Below, one piece after another: positions 1 to 7,809 of a DNA stretch of 57,392 nucleotides (positions within the stretch are counted from its first letter, which is position 1; the number at the start of each line of letters is the position of its first letter). The position numbers and the translations under genes were made by a program. The notes under the pieces are model-generated. The model saw only the letters and a program-made list of their open reading frames with translations. It was not told the DNA's origin and searched no databases. This DNA is from Microbacterium proteolyticum (lineage in GTDB: Bacteria; Actinomycetota; Actinomycetes; Actinomycetales; Microbacteriaceae), in the NCBI RefSeq assembly GCF_014192415.1, contig NZ_JACHXY010000004.1, forward strand, positions 1 to 57,392, read 5' to 3'.

Positions 1-180
<180 letters not shown>

Positions 181-187
181 CCTCGAT

Positions 188-604
188 TCAGCCGTTCCAG
201 GGTGCGATCACGTCGACGATCCACACCACGCCGAAGCGGTCGACGAGCTTGCCGTAGAGCGGCGAGAACGCCGACGGGCCGAAGGGTGCGAGGATCTCGG
301 CATCCTGACTCAGCCCTTCCCACGCGGAGCGCACCTCGTCAGCGTCAGGGCCGCGCAGAGCGAGGTAGAACGGGTTGGTCCCGCGGTCGTACGAGAGCGA
401 GCGCTGGATGTCGTACGCCATCACGTGCACACCGCTCGGGGCGACCATCTCGCCCCACACGATCTGGTCGCGCTGGTGGGGCACCTCTGCCGTGTCACCG
501 TAGGGCACCGCCGTGACGGTGCCACCGAACACCTCGGCGTAGAACGCGAGTGCCGCGGCGGCCTGTCCGTCGAAGTTGATGTGGAGGGTGGTGGTGAGGG
601 TCAT
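188..604 (-). CDS. VOC family (PhnB/YjdN-like) protein
   Basis: Small cytoplasmic protein of 138 residues of the vicinal oxygen chelate/glyoxalase fold. The N-terminus (HINFDGQAAAALAFYAEVFGG) is the typical beta-strand plus helix opening of the PhnB/YjdN group, and the C-terminus ends in a GVVWIVDV strand. The start at 604 was chosen over an upstream ATG at 721 because the domain begins right there, an AGGA lies six bases before it, and the longer form would run into the divergent regulator gene. Substrate is unknown; this subgroup often lacks a demonstrated enzyme activity. It is divergent from a WYL regulator, a pairing that suggests control by that protein (inference). Confidence 0.85.
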   Translation of the reverse strand: MTLTTTLHINFDGQAAAALAFYAEVFGGTVTAVPYGDTAEVPHQRDQIVWGEMVAPSGVHVMAYDIQRSLSYDRGTNPFYLALRGPDADEVRSAWEGLSQDAEILAPFGPSAFSPLYGKLVDRFGVVWIVDVIAPWNG

Positions 605-690
605 GTCGTTCCTGTCGTGAGCCGGGAGGTTCCGGATGCCCCGACTCTTTCGCCAGATGCGGACAGGGATCGTCCGCAATACGGAACAGA

Positions 691-1665
691 ATGGATGCCG
701 TGCCAGAAAGCTCCTCCCCATCGACGTCGCGACGCCTGCTGTCGTTGCTGACGGTTCTGCAGTCCCGACGGGACTGGCCGGCCGCCGCCCTCGCCGGCCG
801 CCTCGACGTGAGCGCGCGTACGATCCGTCGGGATGTCGACCGGCTGCGCGAACTCGGCTACGAGATCGACGCTATGCGCGGACCAGCCGGGGGTTACCGC
901 CTGCGGGCGGGGACGTACATGCCGCCGGTGGCGTTCGCCGACGACCAGGCGGTGGCGGTGGCCGTCGCGCTGAGGCTCGCCGCCTCGTCGGGCGGCCCGC
1001 TCGCCGAGGCGGCCGAGGAGGCGCTGAGCGTGGTCTCGCGGCTGCTGCCGGCATCCCTCGGTCGTCGGGCCCAGCGATTCGCGGTCGAGGCGGTGGCACC
1101 CGCCGGGGCGGTGGGGGTCGAGCCGGGTGTCCTCAGCGCGGTCGAGGCCGCGATCGCCGCCGACGAGGAGATTCGGTTCGACTACGGCGGATCGGAGGGG
1201 CCGGTGCGCGTGACCGAGCCGCACCATCTGCTGTGGCACAGCGGTCGGTGGTACCTCCTCGCCTTCACCTCCGAGAGGGACGGATGGCGCGTCTATCGTG
1301 TCGACCGCCTGCGGCTGAAGTCTCACCGAGGACGACGATTCACGCGCCGGGAGGTGCCCGGCGGTGACCCGGCGCGCTACCTGGAGGGGCGGTTCCGCGG
1401 CGGCGACGAGTCGGGCGGCTGGCCGTGCCGCGGCGAGATCGTGGTCGAGGCGTCGCGAGAGGAACTCGAGCCGCACGTCGTGGACGGGACGCTGCTCGAC
1501 GCCGGGGAAGGGCGCGCGAGGGTCGGCCTGGGGTCCTGGTCGTGGGGCGCGCTCGCGGCGGAGTGCCTGCGTTTCGACCGGCCGATCGCCGACGCCCATC
1601 CCGCCGCCTTGCGCGACGCTCTCGCCGAAGTCGCCCGGAGGGCTGCGGTGGCCGCTCGCGTCTGA
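691..1665 (+). CDS. WYL-domain transcriptional regulator (YafY type)
   Basis: A 324-residue DNA-binding regulator. Residues about 12-70 form a DeoR-like winged helix (LLSLLTVLQSRRDWPAAALA, then TIRRDVDRLRELGYEI), followed by the usual GGYRLRAG link. The central and C-terminal part is a WYL domain, with HHLLWHSGRWYLLAF matching its core, and a WCX-like tail. WYL domains sense ligands such as nucleotides or nucleic acid in studied members; the ligand here is unknown. Length is normal for the family. It is divergent from the VOC gene with 86 bases between starts, so it probably regulates itself and that neighbour (inference). No clear Shine-Dalgarno sequence is seen. Confidence 0.9.
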   Translation: MDAVPESSSPSTSRRLLSLLTVLQSRRDWPAAALAGRLDVSARTIRRDVDRLRELGYEIDAMRGPAGGYRLRAGTYMPPVAFADDQAVAVAVALRLAASSGGPLAEAAEEALSVVSRLLPASLGRRAQRFAVEAVAPAGAVGVEPGVLSAVEAAIAADEEIRFDYGGSEGPVRVTEPHHLLWHSGRWYLLAFTSERDGWRVYRVDRLRLKSHRGRRFTRREVPGGDPARYLEGRFRGGDESGGWPCRGEIVVEASREELEPHVVDGTLLDAGEGRARVGLGSWSWGALAAECLRFDRPIADAHPAALRDALAEVARRAAVAARV

Positions 1666-1792
1666 GCTCCGGTCGGGGGTGCGGGAGGGAGGGGATGCGG
1701 TGAGCGGAGGACGTGGCAGCGGTGTCATCTCTTCCGCCCGTCCCGCGCCCTCCCTCGCTCACGCGCCGCACGCCGAAACCCCCGGCACGCCG

Positions 1793-2377
1793 TCAGCGGG
1801 GTTCGCGCCACCCCCGGTCGAGGATGCGGAAACCTGCCTCGATCGTCGCCGCGGCGTCGTCGTGCTCGAACGCGAGGATCTGCAACTGCAGCACCATTCG
1901 CGCATAGACGCGGGTCTCGGCATCCGGTTTGCTCTGCCCGGTCGTCTCTGCGATTGCGGCGGCGAGGGCATCCTCGTGGCGCAGCCACATGCGCGACGCG
2001 TAGTCCTGCAGCGCGGGGGTTCCCGTGATCAGCTGCATGAACTGCCGGCGATTCTCGCCCGTGGGGTCGAAAGCGAGGCCGATGAGCTCGCGCCGGTAGA
2101 GGTCGCGCAGGGCGTCCGACACCGAGGTGCCGACGGCGCGGTCGCGCACGGCGCCGACGAGCATGTCGCGCTGCGCGTCGTCTTCGTCGAAGACGAGGGC
2201 CTCCTTCTGTGGGAAATGCGCGAACACGGTCGTGGGCGACACGTCGGCGGCTTCGGCGACCTCGCGGATGCTGACTTCGTCGAACCCGCGCTCGACGAAA
2301 AGGAGCGTCGCGGCGTCGGAGATCGCCTTGCGGGTGGCGGCTTTCTTGCGCTCGCGGCGCCCGATCGTCTCGCTCAT
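1793..2377 (-). CDS. TetR/AcrR family repressor
   Basis: A 194-residue regulator with an N-terminal TetR helix-turn-helix at about residues 10-56 (ATRKAISDAATLLFVERGF, then VSIREVAEAADVSPTTVFAHF), including the characteristic TVFAHFPQKEAL. The C-terminal ligand-binding half is divergent, as is usual. The gene is divergent from an MFS exporter, the standard arrangement for a drug-responsive repressor and its pump. The ATG lies six bases after TAAAGT on the minus strand, with no Shine-Dalgarno sequence, so the transcript is probably leaderless. It likely represses both itself and the exporter (inference). Confidence 0.92.
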   Translation of the reverse strand: MSETIGRRERKKAATRKAISDAATLLFVERGFDEVSIREVAEAADVSPTTVFAHFPQKEALVFDEDDAQRDMLVGAVRDRAVGTSVSDALRDLYRRELIGLAFDPTGENRRQFMQLITGTPALQDYASRMWLRHEDALAAAIAETTGQSKPDAETRVYARMVLQLQILAFEHDDAAATIEAGFRILDRGWREPR

Positions 2378-2445
2378 GACACCACTTTAGCGGATCGGCT
2401 CAAAAGTCGTATTGACACCGAAAGTGGTACGAGTACAGTTACGGC
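2378..2445. promoter_or_regulatory. Divergent tetR/MFS promoter region with inverted half-sites
   Basis: For the MFS gene, TTGACA (2412-2417), a 16-base spacer and TACAGT (2434-2439) form a good promoter whose predicted start coincides with the GTG at 2446. For the TetR gene, TAAAGT (2389 down to 2384) is the -10. ACCACTTT (2381-2388) overlaps the tetR -10, and its inverse AAAGTGGT (2421-2428) lies in the exporter spacer; these are the best candidate TetR-binding sites. The assignment is by position and symmetry only. Confidence 0.6.
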
Positions 2446-3717
2446 GTGACTTCACCTTCCTCCTCTCTCGAACAGGGCCGCCGCGCCTGGATCATGCTCG
2501 TCGTCATCACGACGCTGACGACCGCGGGCATGACCGTCGTGCTGCCCGTCCTGCCGTTCGTCGTGCTCCGCTACGTTTCGAACCCGTCCGATCTGGCCGT
2601 GTGGGTCGGCATCCTCGAGACCGTCAACGCGCTGTGCGCGTTCCTCGTCGCACCGTTCCTCGGCCGCATCTCCGACCGCTTCGGCCGCCGGCCGGTGATC
2701 ATCGTCGCCGGCTTCGGCGCGGCACTGGGCTTCCTGCTCTTCGGCATCGGAGGAGCACTCTGGGTGCTGCTGCTCGGCCGCATCGTGCAGGGCGTCACCG
2801 CGGGCAACTTGCCCGCCCTCTTCGCCTACCTCGCCGACATCACGCCGCCCGACAAGCGCGCCCGACGCTTCGGAGTGCTGGGCGCGACAGCCGGCGTGGG
2901 CACCATGATCGGGCCCGCGCTCGGTGGCTCGCTCGCCGCGATCGATGTCGATTTGCCCGTCTTCGTCACCGCCGGTCTCGCCTTCACCGTCGCGATCGTC
3001 AGCATCTTCCTGCTGCCCGAGAGCCTCGCGCCCGACAAGCGCATCGCCCGACTCGATCTCGGCGCGGTGCATCCGTTCGCGGTGTTCCGGGGGGTGTTCC
3101 GCCGCCCCGAGCTGCGCGGTCTCATGGTGGGACTGGTGCTGGTGGGCCTGCCGTTCGGCTTCTTCGTCAACAACTTCAGCGTGCTGGCCCTCGACGCGAT
3201 CGACTGGGATCCCACCGCGATCGGTCTGCTCACGGCCTGCGTCGGGGTCGTCGACATCGCGATCCAGGGCGTGCTGCTCGGATTCCTGCTCCCACGGATC
3301 GGTGAGCGGGGAGTGGTGGTCAGCGGTATCGTCACGCAGGCGGTGGGCCTGGTCGCGCTCGCGGGTGTTGCGTCGCTGCTCGCTCAGCCCTGGCTGTTCG
3401 TGGTCGGCGCGCTGACCCTCGCCGCGGGGCAGGGGGCGGCCCAGGCCACGATGGACGGCCTGCTGTCCAACGCCGTGGGCGATGACGAGCAAGGCTGGAT
3501 CGCCGGTGCGACGCAGTCGCTGAGCGCCGCGGTCGGCACCGTCGCGCCGTTGGCCGCGGGGCTGCTGTACGCCCACGTCGCGCACGCGGCGCCATACGTG
3601 CTGGGAGCCGTGCTCATGGCTGCGGCCGCGGTGGTCATCGCCCGGGCCCGGTTCACCAGCCCCTCCCTCCGGGTGAAGACCTCGGATGCCGAGGATCCGG
3701 TGCCGGTCGGCGAGTGA
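2446..3717 (+). CDS. MFS exporter (DHA1/TetA-like)
   Basis: A 423-residue integral membrane protein with about 12 hydrophobic segments. The motif A loop GRISDRFGRRPVI (residues about 70-82) and the motif C-like GPALGG identify a major facilitator drug:H+ antiporter of the DHA1/Tet(A) type. It probably exports a small toxic compound at the cost of the proton gradient; the substrate cannot be told. The start is GTG with no Shine-Dalgarno sequence, six bases after the -10 TACAGT, so a leaderless mRNA is expected. The divergent TetR gene is its likely repressor. The stop codon lies inside the first copy of a 52-bp-spaced repeat. Confidence 0.9.
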   Translation: MTSPSSSLEQGRRAWIMLVVITTLTTAGMTVVLPVLPFVVLRYVSNPSDLAVWVGILETVNALCAFLVAPFLGRISDRFGRRPVIIVAGFGAALGFLLFGIGGALWVLLLGRIVQGVTAGNLPALFAYLADITPPDKRARRFGVLGATAGVGTMIGPALGGSLAAIDVDLPVFVTAGLAFTVAIVSIFLLPESLAPDKRIARLDLGAVHPFAVFRGVFRRPELRGLMVGLVLVGLPFGFFVNNFSVLALDAIDWDPTAIGLLTACVGVVDIAIQGVLLGFLLPRIGERGVVVSGIVTQAVGLVALAGVASLLAQPWLFVVGALTLAAGQGAAQATMDGLLSNAVGDDEQGWIAGATQSLSAAVGTVAPLAAGLLYAHVAHAAPYVLGAVLMAAAAVVIARARFTSPSLRVKTSDAEDPVPVGE

Positions 3718-3771
3718 GGCCCCCGGTCCGGGCGCCGCGGTTCCCGGATCGGTGCCGGTCGGCGAGTGAGG
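3699..3771. repeat. Diverged 52-bp tandem duplication across the MFS stop codon
   Basis: The 21-mer GGTGCCGGTCGGCGAGTGAGG... occurs at 3699-3719 and again exactly 52 bases later at 3751-3771. The rest of the unit aligns at about 58 percent, so the second copy looks like an older, decayed duplicate. The first copy contains the MFS stop codon. Confidence 0.7.
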
Positions 3772-3795
3772 TGCTCTGGCCGGTGGCAGGCGGGC

Positions 3796-3828
3796 CCGGA
3801 TGCCTCGCGCGCACGCAATGGCATCCGG
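3796..3828. terminator. Weak hairpin between convergent MFS and cupin genes
   Basis: CCGGATGCC (3796-3804) pairs with GGCATCCGG (3820-3828), giving a 9-bp stem with a 15-base loop. It lies between the ends of two convergent genes, where a shared terminator is expected. There is no T run, so the call is tentative. Confidence 0.4.
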
Positions 3829-3834
3829 ACACCT

Positions 3835-4275
3835 CTACGCCGGGGTGCTCCAGGGCGGCGGACGATCGGTGTCGCGCGAGGCGTCGTCGGGGAGGTGGGG
3901 GAGGGCCTCGCCGCCCGCGCGGATGCACAGCCACCGCAGTTCGCCCGTGCCCTCGGGCACGGCGCGCCACGTCCGCCACACGTTCTGGCCCACCCGCACG
4001 ACACTTCCGGGACCGACATCGACGAGGTCGTCGTCGAGGCCCATCTGGCCACGACCCTCCAGGAACACGTAGAGCTCCTCGACGTGTGTGTGGGTGTGCC
4101 AGTAGCCGGCTTCTTCGCCGGGGGCGAGGGCGTTGGCCGTCATGCCGATGAACTGCATGGTCAGCTCGTGGTCGACCACGCGGCGCCCGTCGCGCGAGCG
4201 TGCAGGAACGAAGCCGCCGAAGTGCTCACGCCAGGCGTCGAGCCCCCCGATCTCGGTGATCTCGTAGTCGCTCAT
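3835..4275 (-). CDS. Cupin-domain protein
   Basis: A 146-residue single-domain cupin. Motif 1 is seen as GYWHTHTHVEELYVFLEGRG (His-x-His with Glu, typical metal ligands) and motif 2 as GPGSVVRVGQNVWRTWRA, which lacks the usual histidine, so the metal site may be incomplete. The start at 4275 was chosen because the conserved part begins there (MSDYEITEIGG) and GAGGG lies about nine bases upstream. No neighbour shares an obvious pathway. Function is unknown; members of this type include sugar isomerases and small-molecule binding proteins. Confidence 0.8.
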   Translation of the reverse strand: MSDYEITEIGGLDAWREHFGGFVPARSRDGRRVVDHELTMQFIGMTANALAPGEEAGYWHTHTHVEELYVFLEGRGQMGLDDDLVDVGPGSVVRVGQNVWRTWRAVPEGTGELRWLCIRAGGEALPHLPDDASRDTDRPPPWSTPA

Positions 4276-4380
4276 CGGTTCGCCCTCACTTCGGGTAGGG
4301 GGTTCGCGGGAAGCCAGGCGGCCGTCGTCATGACCCCATCCTGCCGCTCGCGCGACGCCGAGCGCCATGAGGACAGGGTC

Positions 4381-4429
4381 TGCGACGAGAACAGGCCGAT
4401 CCGCGAGGGATCGGCCTGTTCTCGTCGCA
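4381..4429 (-). terminator. Perfect 22-bp hairpin after the GH35 gene
   Basis: TGCGACGAGAACAGGCCGATCC's complement pairs without mismatch: arms 4381-4402 and 4408-4429, loop GCGAG. It lies 47 bases past the end of the minus-strand sugar operon and before the cupin start, so it most likely ends the operon transcript. A U tract is lacking on either side. Confidence 0.75.
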
Positions 4430-4475
4430 ACGACTGTCCCGGCGCCGGCTCACACGCCCGGCCCCGGCGACGCGC

Positions 4476-6194
4476 CTACTCCTCGAGCTGCCCCAGCGAC
4501 GGCGCGGCGACGAAGCGCGCGACCGGCTCGACCGCGTGCTCGAGCTCGAGCACGACGATCTCGTTCGCACCCGCGCGTGTGGCGGGACCGGGTACGTAGA
4601 GCGTGTTCTGCGGCACGTTGTTCCAGTACCGACCGAGGAAGAAGCCGTTCACGAACGCGAAGCCCTTGCCCCACCCCGTGGTGTCGAGGAACAGGTCGGC
4701 GGACGCTTCGAGGGTGAAGGTGCCGCGCAGCAGTGCGCGTCCGACGGTACCGTCGCCCATGCCCGCGGCGGATGCCAGGTCGACGGGCGTCGCGGTCCAC
4801 CCCGTGAGCGGCGAACCGTTCAGGGTCACCGAGCCGATCAGGCCCTTCGCCTCGCCGAGACGGTCGGCGTAGTTCACGCGGCCCTGGTCCTCCACGAGGA
4901 CGGTGAGCCGTGAGCCCGCGGGAATCGTGAGCGCGCGTTCGTGCAGCGACCTCGACAGGCGACCGACGGGCGTGCCGTCGATGTGAATCCACGCCAGGTC
5001 GCGCACCTCGCCGAAGACGAGGGCGGACGGGCCGGAGAATGCCGGCAGGTCGACGTCGTAGCGAACGAGTGGCCCGAGGTGCCCGAGCTCTTCGAACGTC
5101 GACGGCATGTCGGTGCGAGCGCCCACGGCATCCGGCATCCACTCACCTTCGCCCGAGAGCGCGACCTCGAAGGCCGGGGCCTCCGGCCGCGGGCCGGGTG
5201 TGTCGGAGGGCACCGGCGCGTACTTCGCGATGACCTCGCGGAAGGCGTGGAACTTCGCCGTGGGGTGGCCCGACTCGTCGATGGGGGCGTCGTAGTCGTA
5301 GGACGTGACGATGGGGTCGAACCGACCCTTGTCGTTCGCGCCGTTGGTGGTCCCGAAGTTCGTGCCGCCGTGAACCATGTAGATGTTGACCGACGCCCCG
5401 GCGGCGAGCAGCACGTCGAGATCGTGAGCGGACGCCGCGGGGTCGGTGGTGTGGTGGATGCTGCCCCACCAGTCGAACCATCCGTCCCAGAACTCGCTGC
5501 ACATGAGCGGGCCCGTGGGCTGGTGCTCACGGAGGGTCGACAGACGCTCCTCGCTGCGCGATCCGAATGACCCGGTGAGGTGCAGCTCGGGGAGGCTCCC
5601 CGCCTCGAGCATCCACGGCATGGGTTGGTCGACGGTCGTCAGCGGCACGGTGATGCCGGCATCCTTCGTCACCCGCACCAGTTCGTGCAGGTACTCCTTG
5701 TCGGAGCCGTACGCGCCGTACTCGTTCTCGATCTGCACCAGCACGACGTTGCCGCCGCGGTCGATCTGGCGGGGTGCGACGATCTCGTACACGCGGCGCA
5801 GGTACGCCGACACCGCCTCGACGAACTGCGGTTCGAAGCGACGGATGCCGATCCCCGGCGTCGACGTCAGCCAGACGGGCAGTCCGCCGTTGTGCCATTC
5901 GGCGCAGATGTAGGGTCCCGGACGCACGATCGCGTGCAGGCCTTCGTCGGCGATCAGGTCGAGGAAACGTCCGAGGTCGTTCCATCCCGTGGCATCCCAC
6001 TCCCCGCGCACGGGCTCGTGGGCGTTCCACGCGACGTAGGTCTCGATGGTGTTCAGCCCCATCGCCTTGGCCGTGCGGATGCGATCGGCCCAGTGCTCGG
6101 GGTGGATGCGGAAGTAGTGCAGCGTGCCCGAGATGACCTGGTGCGGTCGCCCGTCGAGCAGGAAGTCGGTCTCGCCGATGGTGAAGGTCGTCAC
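4476..6194 (-). CDS. GH35 beta-galactosidase (cytoplasmic)
   Basis: A 572-residue glycoside hydrolase family 35 enzyme that removes terminal beta-linked galactose. The TIM barrel starts at the N-terminus (SGTLHYFRIHPEHWADRI). The acid/base is predicted as Glu158 in IENEYGAYG and the nucleophile as Glu234 in CSEFWDGWFDWWG; C-terminal beta domains with a GWGKGFAFVNG motif follow. There is no signal peptide, so it should act on imported oligosaccharides. It is the last gene of the operon, 24 bases after the GH51 gene. The start is GTG with only a weak Shine-Dalgarno sequence. Length and motifs are typical. Confidence 0.93.
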   Translation of the reverse strand: MTTFTIGETDFLLDGRPHQVISGTLHYFRIHPEHWADRIRTAKAMGLNTIETYVAWNAHEPVRGEWDATGWNDLGRFLDLIADEGLHAIVRPGPYICAEWHNGGLPVWLTSTPGIGIRRFEPQFVEAVSAYLRRVYEIVAPRQIDRGGNVVLVQIENEYGAYGSDKEYLHELVRVTKDAGITVPLTTVDQPMPWMLEAGSLPELHLTGSFGSRSEERLSTLREHQPTGPLMCSEFWDGWFDWWGSIHHTTDPAASAHDLDVLLAAGASVNIYMVHGGTNFGTTNGANDKGRFDPIVTSYDYDAPIDESGHPTAKFHAFREVIAKYAPVPSDTPGPRPEAPAFEVALSGEGEWMPDAVGARTDMPSTFEELGHLGPLVRYDVDLPAFSGPSALVFGEVRDLAWIHIDGTPVGRLSRSLHERALTIPAGSRLTVLVEDQGRVNYADRLGEAKGLIGSVTLNGSPLTGWTATPVDLASAAGMGDGTVGRALLRGTFTLEASADLFLDTTGWGKGFAFVNGFFLGRYWNNVPQNTLYVPGPATRAGANEIVVLELEHAVEPVARFVAAPSLGQLEE

Positions 6195-6218
6195 GGTGTC
6201 TTTCGGATTCTCGGGGGG

Positions 6219-7739
6219 TCAGGCGACGAGGCGTGCGCGCAGGCGCACCCAGGCCAGGGCGGGGAGGGTGAAGCGCAGGATGCCGTCGGCGCCGACCTCG
6301 ACGGTCAGCGGCGCGGGAGCGATGAGCTCGCCGTCGGCGGAGTTCGTGGTGTGGCGGTCGCCGCCCTCGGGGATCGTCACGACGACCGCCTCGACGGCCT
6401 CGACCGCGCCCAGGTCGAGCTCGACCTCGGTGGCGGCGTCGAGGTCGCGGTGCGCCAGGAAGACCGCGACGTCACCGCCGTCGATGGTCGCGACGGCGTC
6501 GACGGCGTCGACCGATCCGTGGAGCGCGGTGTCGATGACGGCGCCCTCGACGCGGGGGAGGACCACCCGGCCGGATGCCGCCTTCGCGGTGAGCGCGAAG
6601 GGGTGGAACGTGCTCTGACGCCAGGCCGCCCCGCCGCCGGGCTCGGTGCGGATGGGCGCGATGACGTTCACGAGCTGCGCCAGGTTGGCCATCGAAACGC
6701 GGTCGGAGCGGCGGATGAGGGTGATGAGGAGGGATCCCACGACGACGGCGTCGGTCACGGTGTAGTCGTCTTCGATGAGGCGCGGGGCGATCGGCCAGTC
6801 GCCGGTGAACACGCGCGGCTTGTCGACCTCGTTCCAGCGGGTCTGATTCCACACGTTCCACTCGTCGACGCTGATGCCGATGGTGCCCCCGTCGGGGGCC
6901 TTCGCGCCGGTCTCGTCGATGACGTCGACGACGTCGGCGATGTAGCTGTCGAGGGCCGCGCCGCTGGCGAGGAAACTCGCCGGGTCGGTCGGATCCTCCT
7001 CGTAGTACGCGTGCACCGAGATGTGGTCGATGAGACCGGCGGTGTGCCGGAGCACCGTGCGCTCCCACTCGCCGAACGTCGGCATCTCGTGGTTGGAGCT
7101 GCCCGCGGCCACGAGCTCGATCGTGGGGTCGATGAAGCGCATCATGCGTGCGGTCTCCGCGGCGAGACGGCCGTACTCCTCGGCGGTCTTGTGGCCGATC
7201 TGCCACGGGCCGTCCATCTCGTTGCCCAGGCACCACAGCCGGATGCCGAACGGTTCATCGCGGCCGTTCGCGCGGCGACGGTCGCTGAGCGCGGTACCGG
7301 AGGGGTGGTTGGCGTACTCGAGCAGGTCGGCTGCCTCGGCGACGCCGCGCGTACCGAGGTTGACCGCCTCCATGACCTCGAAGCCCGCGGCGTCCGCCCA
7401 GTCGGAGAACTCGTGCAGTCCCACCTGGTTGGTCTCGGTGCTGTGCCACGCGGCATCCAGGCGCACCGGACGCTCTTCGCGGGGGCCCACACCGTCCTCC
7501 CATCGGTAACCCGACACGAAGTTGCCGCCGGGGTAGCGCACCACCGTCGCGCCCAGCTCGCGCACGAGCTCCCGCACGTCGGCGCGGAAGCCGGCGTCGT
7601 CGGCGCTCGGATGCCCGGGTGAATGGATGCCGTCGTACACGCAGCGGCCCATGTGCTCGACGAACGAGCCGAACAGGCGACGCGGCACCTCGGCGCCGAC
7701 GGCGGTGCGGTCGACGGTGATGCGGGTGGGGGTGCTCAT
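6219..7739 (-). CDS. GH51 alpha-L-arabinofuranosidase
   Basis: A 506-residue GH51 enzyme that releases alpha-L-arabinofuranose from arabino-oligosaccharides or decorated glycans. RLFGSFVEHMGRCVYDGI near the N-terminus is diagnostic. The catalytic pair is Glu174 (LGNEMDG) as acid/base and Glu293 (ISVDEWNVW) as nucleophile, followed by a C-terminal beta-sandwich. No signal peptide is present, so it is cytoplasmic. The ATG at 7739 is preceded by GAGGAG; the open frame extends further upstream but lacks homology there. It lies between the binding-protein gene and the GH35 gene, which points to substrates carrying both arabinose and galactose. Confidence 0.95.
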   Translation of the reverse strand: MSTPTRITVDRTAVGAEVPRRLFGSFVEHMGRCVYDGIHSPGHPSADDAGFRADVRELVRELGATVVRYPGGNFVSGYRWEDGVGPREERPVRLDAAWHSTETNQVGLHEFSDWADAAGFEVMEAVNLGTRGVAEAADLLEYANHPSGTALSDRRRANGRDEPFGIRLWCLGNEMDGPWQIGHKTAEEYGRLAAETARMMRFIDPTIELVAAGSSNHEMPTFGEWERTVLRHTAGLIDHISVHAYYEEDPTDPASFLASGAALDSYIADVVDVIDETGAKAPDGGTIGISVDEWNVWNQTRWNEVDKPRVFTGDWPIAPRLIEDDYTVTDAVVVGSLLITLIRRSDRVSMANLAQLVNVIAPIRTEPGGGAAWRQSTFHPFALTAKAASGRVVLPRVEGAVIDTALHGSVDAVDAVATIDGGDVAVFLAHRDLDAATEVELDLGAVEAVEAVVVTIPEGGDRHTTNSADGELIAPAPLTVEVGADGILRFTLPALAWVRLRARLVA

Positions 7740-7764
7740 GGCTCTCCTCGGGGGGGAAAGGGGA

Positions 7765-7797
7765 GGGCGGGCCGCATGCGTACGCTGCGGCCCGCCC
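7765..7797 (-). terminator. Intra-operon hairpin between SBP and GH51 genes
   Basis: GGGCGGGCCGCA (7765-7776) pairs perfectly with 7786-7797, leaving a nine-base loop. It lies just after the binding-protein stop codon and before the GH51 gene. With no T run it is more likely a partial terminator or an RNA-stabilising 3' end than a full stop; such hairpins often raise binding-protein levels above those of downstream genes. Confidence 0.65.
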
Positions 7798-7809
7798 CGG
7801 TGATGCTGG

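Noticed and set aside
605..721. An N-terminal extension of the VOC gene to an ATG at 721
   Set aside because: The extra 39 residues have no homology and overlap the divergent regulator gene; a Shine-Dalgarno sequence supports 604.
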